From: Alisma plantago-aquatica
Lineage: Eukaryota; Streptophyta; Magnoliopsida; Alismatales; Alismataceae
Reading direction: 5' to 3'
DNA length: 64,000 bases
Assembly: GCA_963693085.1 (NCBI GenBank)
Contig: OY856411.1
Span: 1,348,728,050 to 1,348,792,049 of the forward strand
Shown: positions 58,311 to 64,000 of the stretch, in pieces
Position numbering within the stretch: the stretch's first letter is position 1
Layout: each line of letters opens with the position of its first letter
Notes under the pieces: model-generated
Seen by the model: only the letters and a program-made list of their open reading frames with translations
Database searches by the model: none
Told to the model about the DNA's origin: nothing
Position numbers and translations under genes: made by a program

Positions 58311-59730
58311 TTCTTGCTTTGTATCTGTTCTGGTTGACCCGGGTGCTACACACTCTTTTATCGCTCGTAGTATGCTTGATAGCTGTCTTGTACATGTTAG
58401 TTGTAAGAAAGATAGCTTGTTGTTAGAAACCCCTTTTGATGGTTCCTCGATGCTTCGAGAGGTGTGTCCATCTTGTGTCCTATCCTTTTCGGGACACAAC
58501 GTACAAGTGGATCTTATACCACTTGATATGTATGGATTCGATGTAATCCTTGGGATGGATACCCTAGAGAGGTATAAGGTTGTACTGGACTGTGGTTCCA
58601 AGCAAGCGGTGTTTGCTGATGATGGTGAGAAGTGGATCTTCCAGGGAGATAGGAAGATTCTTCCGACATGTTTGGTATCAGATATGGTGGAAGAAAAGTT
58701 GTTGTGGCAAGGTTGTAGAGCATTTTTGGCTCATGTTGTGGATACTGAGGCAAAAAGTTCTAGCCTTGAGGATGTGCATGTTATCAGAGAGTTCATGGAT
58801 GTGTTTCCCGATGAGTTTCCCAGTGTTCCCTCACCTCGAGAGATTGACTTTGAGATCAATCTGGTACCAGGGACACAACCTATTGCTCAAACACCGTACA
58901 GGATGGCTCCAGTTGAGATGGCAGAACTGAAAAATCAGTTACAAGAATTGCTGGATAAAGGTTTCATCAAACTGAGCACATCGTCGTGGGGTGCTCCAGT
59001 TCTGTTCGTGAAGAAGAAGGATGGATCGATGCATCTGTGCATAGATTATCGGTAATTGAATAAAGTTATGATAAAAAACAAGTATCTTTTGCCAAGGATA
59101 GATGATCTGTTTGATTAGTTGCGTGGTTCTACAGTGTTCTCAAAGATCAATCTACGATATGGATATCATGAGTTGAGGATCAAGGTGGATGACATACCAA
59201 AGTCAGCTTTTAGGACGAGGTATGGTCACTTTGAGTTTGTGGTTATGCCGTTCGGGCTAACCAATGCACCTGCTGCTTTCATGGATCTAATGAACAGGGT
59301 GTTCCGTCCGTTCCTAGATCAGTTTGTTGTGGTCTTCATAGATGACATCTTGATCTATAGTCGAGATAGTCAACAACATGAACAACACCTTCTACAAGCG
59401 TTGACTCTCCTTCGCCAACATCAGTTGTATGCCAAGTTCAGTAAGTGTGAGTTCTGGTTGAAGGAAGTAACTTTCTTGGGATATGTGATATCTGTAGAAG
59501 GAGTCGGAGTGGACCCCAAGAAGGTGGAGTCAGTTGCAGAATGGGAACAACTAAAGATGCCGACTGAAGTTCATAGTTTTCTGGGTTTAGTAGGATACTA
59601 CCGAAGGTTTATAAAGGACTTCAGTGTGATCGCGTTGCCGTTGACGAAGTTGACCAGGAAGGATGTACCTTTTGTTTGGGATGATCATTGTCATCAAGCT
59701 TTTTCAGAGCTTAAAGGAGAAGTTTACTAG
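58159..59730 (+). pseudogene. Protease and reverse transcriptase part of pol, family B
   Basis: Same frame throughout, with stops at 59053 (TAA) and 59116 (TAG). The aspartic protease motif is DPGATHSF (Asp at 58336). The spacer to RT includes FPDEFPSVPSPREIDFEI (58806-58859). RT motifs: TPYRMAPVEMAEL (58890-58928), SPWGAP-type SSWGAPVLFVKKKDGS (about 58980-59028), [21 protein letters not shown], and the catalytic FIDDILIYS (Asp-Asp at 59341-59346). All catalytic Asp residues are present; only the stops and a downstream frameshift near 59710 disable it. Confidence 0.92.
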
Positions 59731-60230
59731 TACTCCAGTGCTGGTGTTGCCAGAGCCTGGGAAAGGCTATGTCATTTTCTGTGATGCTTCCAAGAAGGGC
59801 TTAGGATGTGTGTTGATGCAGGAAGATCATGTGGTTTCTTTTGCTTCGTGATAGCTTAAGAAACATGAGGAGAGTTATCCGACACATGATTTAGAGCTGG
59901 CAACGGTGGTCCATGCGTTAAAGATTTGGAGACACTATCTTTATGGGGAGGTGTGTTAGATCTTTATAGATCATAAGAACCTAAAGTATATCTTCTCGTA
60001 GAGTGAACTGAACATGCGACAATGTCGCTGGATGGAGATGATAAGTGATTATGATTGCACCATCGAGTATCATCCTGGTAAGGTGAACATAGTAGCTGAT
60101 GCGCTTAGCAGGAAGTCTTCTTCTCTTCCTACGAAGAAGGCACAGTTGAGTTCTTTGATATGCTACAGGCGGGATATGTTCGTCTCTTTGCGATAGATGA
60201 ATGTATAGTTGGAGGTATCCTTGTTGACAG
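59700..60230 (+). pseudogene. RNase H part of pol, family B
   Basis: Continues in the next frame after a shift near 59710: VIFCDASKKGLGCVLMQ (first catalytic Asp), then [27 protein letters not shown] with TGA-TAG in place of the usual Arg-Gln, then DHKNLKYIFS and [12 protein letters not shown], and the [16 protein letters not shown] motif (about 60070-60115). Stops: 59849, 59852, 59957, 59999. The catalytic D-E-D-D positions are recognisable. Confidence 0.88.
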
Positions 60231-60299
60231 GACCGTTGGCACAAATGCAAGTGAAGCCTATGATGAGACAACAGATCAAAGGAGCATAGCAGGCAGATG

Positions 60300-61260
60300 C
60301 TACAGTCCATTTGATCAGATCAGAGTTTGGCAGCGAGAAGCACGATGGCTTCCATGAGTCTGAGGATGGATTAGTTTGTTATCATAACAGGATGATAGTT
60401 CCCGATGTTGATGATCTAAGGAAGTTAGTACTCAAGGAAGCACACAATCGATGTATGCTATGCAAGCAGTTGTCACCAAGATGTATCATAATCTGAAGGA
60501 CCTGTATTGGTGGCCTGGCTTGAAGAGAGATGTAGCCGAGTTTGTGGCTAGGTGTGAAGTATGTCAGTAGGTTAAGGATGAGCATCAGAAGCCGACATGT
60601 ACGTTGCAACCTATGTCGATACCATAGTAGAAATGGGATCATATAACCATGGATTTCATAGTTGGTCTGCTAAGGATAGCTAGGAATCATGATTCCATTT
60701 GGGTGATAGTGGACAGGTTGACAAAGTCTGCTCATTTCATACCTATGAAGACAACATATACATCAGAAAAGCTTGCTCAGGTGTATGTGGATGAGATCGT
60801 GCGTTTGCATGGTGTGCCTGCAACGATAGTCTCCGACCGAGGTCCCCAATTCACGAGTCATTTTTGGGAACAGTTGCACAAAGCATTGGGAACGCAGTTG
60901 ATGTTCAATACCACTTTCCACCCACAGACAGATGGACAGTCTGAAAGGACTATTCAGACTTTGGAAGGCCTTCTCCGAGCTTGTGTTTTGTAGTTCCTAA
61001 GAAGTTGGGATGTGCATCTTAGCTTGATAGAGTTCACCTACAACAATAGTTACCAACGGAGTATCGACATGACACCTTATGAGGCTTTATATGGCAGGAA
61101 GTTCATATCTCCTCTATGTTGGTATGAGTCTGGTGAGTATCAGCTTTTGGGTCCTGAGTTAGTGCAGCAGACAACAGAAAAGATCAAAGTGATACAATAA
61201 CAGTTGAAAGTGGCACAGGACAGACAGAAGCCATATGCAGATAATCGCTGACGACCTCTA
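60300..61260 (+). pseudogene. Integrase part of pol, family B
   Basis: An HHCC zinc-finger region with a small deletion or frameshift near 60460 (EAHNR, then LKDLYWWPGLKRDVAEFVARCEVCQ, 60490-60570). The catalytic core has D in TMDF (60652), D in SDRGPQF (60835) and E in GQSERT (60943); the last two are 35 residues apart, the D,D35E spacing. TAG stops at 60571, 60628-60633 and 60994, a TAA at 61198 and a TGA near 61249 interrupt it. Core residues are intact. Confidence 0.92.
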
Positions 61261-61723
61261 GAGTTCCAGGTGAGAGATAAGGTGTATCTCAAGGTATTAC
61301 CATGGAAAGGCGTGTTGAGGTTTGGCCGGAAAGGCAATTTGGCACCCAGGTATATGGGGCCATATTCGATAATAGCACATGTTGGCAAGGTAGCTTACAA
61401 GTTAGAACTATCACCAGAGTTGCACATGTTACATCCGGTGTTCCATGTCAGTATGCTAAAGAAAATTCATCCAGGCACAAAGACAATGATACAGCTGGTT
61501 GAGGTTGAGATGGATGAAGATGTGACCTACGAAGAAGGTCCAATGATGATCCTTGACAAAAGAGTAAAGAAGTTGAAAAAGGAAGGACATGGTGCTTGTG
61601 AAGGTTCTTTGGCATCATCGTGGCATTGAGAAAGCCATGTGGGAGCTTGAGGAAGAGATGAGGAGGAAGTATTCCTCACTTTTCTCTTTGGATATTGGGG
61701 GAAAAATTCCTTTGTAGAGGTTT
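61261..61723 (+). pseudogene. Integrase C-terminus with chromodomain-like end, family B
   Basis: GKGNLAPRY-like GPY/F module (RKGNLAPRYMGPYSII, VGKVAYKLELSPEL, HPVFHVSMLKK; 61325-61470), then TYEEGPMMILDKRVKKL. A frameshift near 61585 precedes the end VLVKVLWHHRGIEKAMWELE and a stop at 61721. GPY/F followed by a VKVLW...WE ending is the integrase tail of chromoviruses, in which a chromodomain directs insertion into heterochromatin. Confidence 0.88.
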
Positions 61724-61729
61724 ATGGCT

Positions 61730-64000
61730 TGTAAGGACCTTGGACTCCATTTTGAACTTACCCTGTTTGCTTTTCCTAAACCTTGTGTTTAGATGTTTGC
61801 TAGTTTGTTTGTGCTTTATTGAGAGGTTGAGGTGCAACTTGCAAATTACCCAAGTTCTAGGGTTGATGTGTAAGTTTTTCACCTTGAGAGATATCTTTCT
61901 CTCTCCTTGCATCCTCTAGGGTTGAGAGGATGGGTTGGGCACCTTGCTTGAGTTGTTTTGGGCCTCGTTTGAGCTTGTTTAAGCTTGGGCTTGTTGTTGG
62001 GCTTGAAGCCCTTCCTCCTTGGTTGAGTGTATCGGGCAAGGGAGAGCTTGGTGCCTTGTGTCGGCCATGGTGTGTCGGGCAAGGGAGGCATATCGGCCAG
62101 AGGGTGCTGGTGGGTGTGACGGGTTGCCATGTTGGGTGACACACACCCCTCCACCTAGCCTCGTTTGTGTCACCCTTCTTTGGACAAGTGGCCATTGCTT
62201 TGCTAGTTGGTTGCAAGTCATGAGAAAGTGGTTTGGGGTGCTAGCAAGGTGGCATAGTTTGGAAAAGTGGTGGTTTGGGCAAGCACATGTGGAGAAATCC
62301 CCTAGTGGATGCCCACTTAACCCCCTTGCATATATACCCCCTTCTTTTCTAGCTTGGGATCCTTTTAGCTCCTTAGTTGTTTCCCTTCTTTCTTGGTGGC
62401 CGATATCTCCCCTTGGTAGAGCTTGATGGCCGATCTCCTTGGTGGTGTCTTCTTATTTCTCTAGTAGAGGACGAAACCCTAGACGTGCCTTGCTCCTTCT
62501 CCTCTTGTGGTGAGTATCTCTCCCTATCCTTGGCACCTTCTTCTTCTTCTTCTCTCTTTCTTTTTGGCCATGGTGGTTATGGAGTTCTCTTCTCTCCTAG
62601 TATTGGCCGAAGGTGGTGCCTTGGAGCTTGAAGCTTGGTGCTTGGAGCTTTGGAGCTTGAGGAGTGTGCTTAAGGTGGGTTACATAACTCCTAACCCTAA
62701 CTATATTACCTTCTTACCATGATGCTTTATTGTATGCTATCTTGACCGATCATGCTTATCTTATTAATAATATCTTTGCTCTAGTATGTACCCTTTATGT
62801 TATGGGATATGATGTCATGGTTGTGTTGTGTAGAGGTGTTCTTAGATCTTGTTGGCCGAACCATTAGATTAAGGTCCTTTGGGAAAAACCCCTCTCTCAC
62901 CTAGTTGTTGAGAGGTGAGCCTAGGGTTTCCTAATCCAATGGTGTGTGTGGTGTGATCTTTGGGCAAAACTCCTTTCTCTCCCTTTGGTTTTGAGAGGTG
63001 AGCTTGATCTCTAGTGGTGTAGACAAACCCCTCTCTTCCTTGGTCGTTGAGAGGTGAGTCTATACTCTAGTTGTTTGGGAAACACTCCTCTCTTGCCATG
63101 TACTTGAGAGGTGAGACTTTGGTTGGTCTTGACCTAGTTGAGGTTGGTGGGTTGGCCGATATGGTGATGACCCACCTTGCTGCCCTATATGTGATGGAAG
63201 TTGTGCAAAACCCCTCTCACTTGGTTGATGAGAGGTGAGCCAACTCTCTTGATCCTTTAGGGTTTGGTGGTTGCCTTGAGGTTGAAGATGACCAACCCAA
63301 TATGGTCTTTGGATCCTTACCCGATATCCCTTGCTACCCAATATCTTTGACAACCCAAGATGTCCTGTAGATATCGTTCTGTGTAGGGTGGTGCCCGATA
63401 TCCCTCTCCTAGGGTTGAGTTTGGACGATATGTTGGATGGGTGTCTAGTTGTCCCCTTTGACCATTATAAGTCTTTACCCCTAGATGTCTTGCTGCCCAA
63501 TATGATGGGCTGGCCGATATGCCTTATGGTCGTTATCGGCTTGATGAGGTGACACAACATTAGACATTGTCTTTGGGAGAGGTCGCTCGTTATGAGTGAT
63601 ACCCGGGAAGGGTGTTAGCTTTTGTGTTGGTCCCTTGGGCATTAGGTGGTCTGTGTTGGGTGTCATGGCATGTTGGTGCCTTGCACGACATCCTCTTGGA
63701 TGGTGCTTCCCGACACCTTGTTGGGGGATGCCTTGCCTGATATGGATCCTAGGCCAAGACGTTGTTGGGTGATTTGGGTGTTGTTTAGGCGTTGCACGTT
63801 ATGGTTCTTCCCGATAGGATGCTGAGTAATCCAGTAGATCCGACCTTGGGTGATATCGTGGCTTGTTACCTTGACCGATATGAGTATGGTAGGCAGATCT
63901 TGTGTGGGTGATATGGCTTGTACCTTGCACGACACTCCCCTAGTTGTACTGCCCGACATGGTGCCCTAGTGGCTATGTTGTCTTGAGTGATATGCAGTTT
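61730..64000 (+). repeat. 3' LTR of the family B element (first 2.27 kb visible)
   Basis: Starts TGTAAGGACC like the 5' LTR and lines up with 52712-55000. A GGGGGAAAAA tract stands at 61697-61706, some 23 bases before it; the actual polypurine tract is degenerate. Compared with the 5' LTR, a short stretch near 61800 (ATCACCTGAGTTGTGATTAGG in the 5' copy) is missing. The stem-loop array is at 62888-63242. It continues beyond the window. Confidence 0.92.

Larger units (their letters stand above)
52712..64000 (+). mobile_element. Ty3/gypsy retrotransposon (family B, chromovirus/Tekay-like), runs off the right edge
   Basis: 5' LTR 52712-57248, primer site at 57258, gag-pol in the order gag, protease, RT, RNase H, integrase, chromodomain-like C-terminus (57383-61723), and a 3' LTR from 61730 to beyond 64000. 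Integrase after RT/RNase H defines gypsy order; the motif styles and the C-terminal VKVLW ending point to the Tekay/Del branch of chromoviruses. Frameshifts and many stops make it non-autonomous. The 5' flank TAACT should be repeated after the unseen 3' end. Confidence 0.93.

Overview
The window is nuclear DNA from a plant, almost certainly a flowering plant with a large, transposon-rich genome. The grounds are plant-type Helitrons, a FAR1-like MULE transposase next to a Ulp1-type protease, Ty1/copia and Ty3/gypsy elements primed by initiator Met-tRNA, and AT-rich sequence with spliceosomal introns. I see no intact host gene, no rRNA or tRNA gene and no CRISPR array. Species is not determinable from what I can see.

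Layout. (1) 1-6.1 kb: a decayed autonomous Helitron on the minus strand whose Rep (HUH) and helicase protein can be followed nearly end to end, interrupted by a 1.07-kb PIF/Harbinger-type element with a TAA target duplication. (2) 6.4-7.5 kb: a ~580-bp sequence present twice in tandem. (3) 7.5-11.8 kb: a non-autonomous Helitron (minus) with a 3' hairpin plus CTAG end, captured exon-like pieces and two small inverted-repeat elements. (4) 12.5-24.6 kb: a Mutator-like element of the Kaonashi/Ulp1 type, with a plus-strand FAR1-like transposase and a convergent minus-strand Ulp1-protease gene. Introns of both genes and the space between them are filled with a minisatellite built on TGCGCCTACTT, which reaches about 3.3 kb and shows a ~795-bp higher-order repeat. 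(5) 25.1-46.9 kb: a three-level nest. A solo gypsy LTR (minus, TSD TTTAT) is split by a 16.7-kb LTR element of the same family in the opposite orientation (TSD CAAAC, LTRs of about 6 kb, only ~1.9 kb of internal DNA). The 3' LTR of that element is in turn split by a 2,881-bp Helitron; the sister LTR supplies the exact empty site. (6) 46.9-49.9 kb: unassigned DNA with a three-copy tandem repeat, then a degenerate copia gag/protease piece. (7) 49.9-52.7 kb: the start of a third gypsy-type LTR, cut off by (8) 52.7-64 kb: a Ty3/gypsy element with a 4.54-kb 5' LTR, a decayed but colinear gag-pol, and a 3' LTR running off the window.

Nothing here looks like a working operon-like system; the genes are transposon genes, nearly all broken. 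Many premature stops are what C-to-T (or G-to-A) changes in CAG, CAA, CGA or TGG codons would give, and the minisatellite core varies mainly as TGCGCC, TGTGCC and TGCACC, the two deamination products of one CpG. Both suggest long-term cytosine methylation. The most unusual signals are the minisatellite that invades several introns of one transposon and appears linked to an exon/intron boundary, the palindromic arrays placed similarly inside LTRs of related but divergent families, and a short LTR hairpin kept across families with one compensatory base-pair change.
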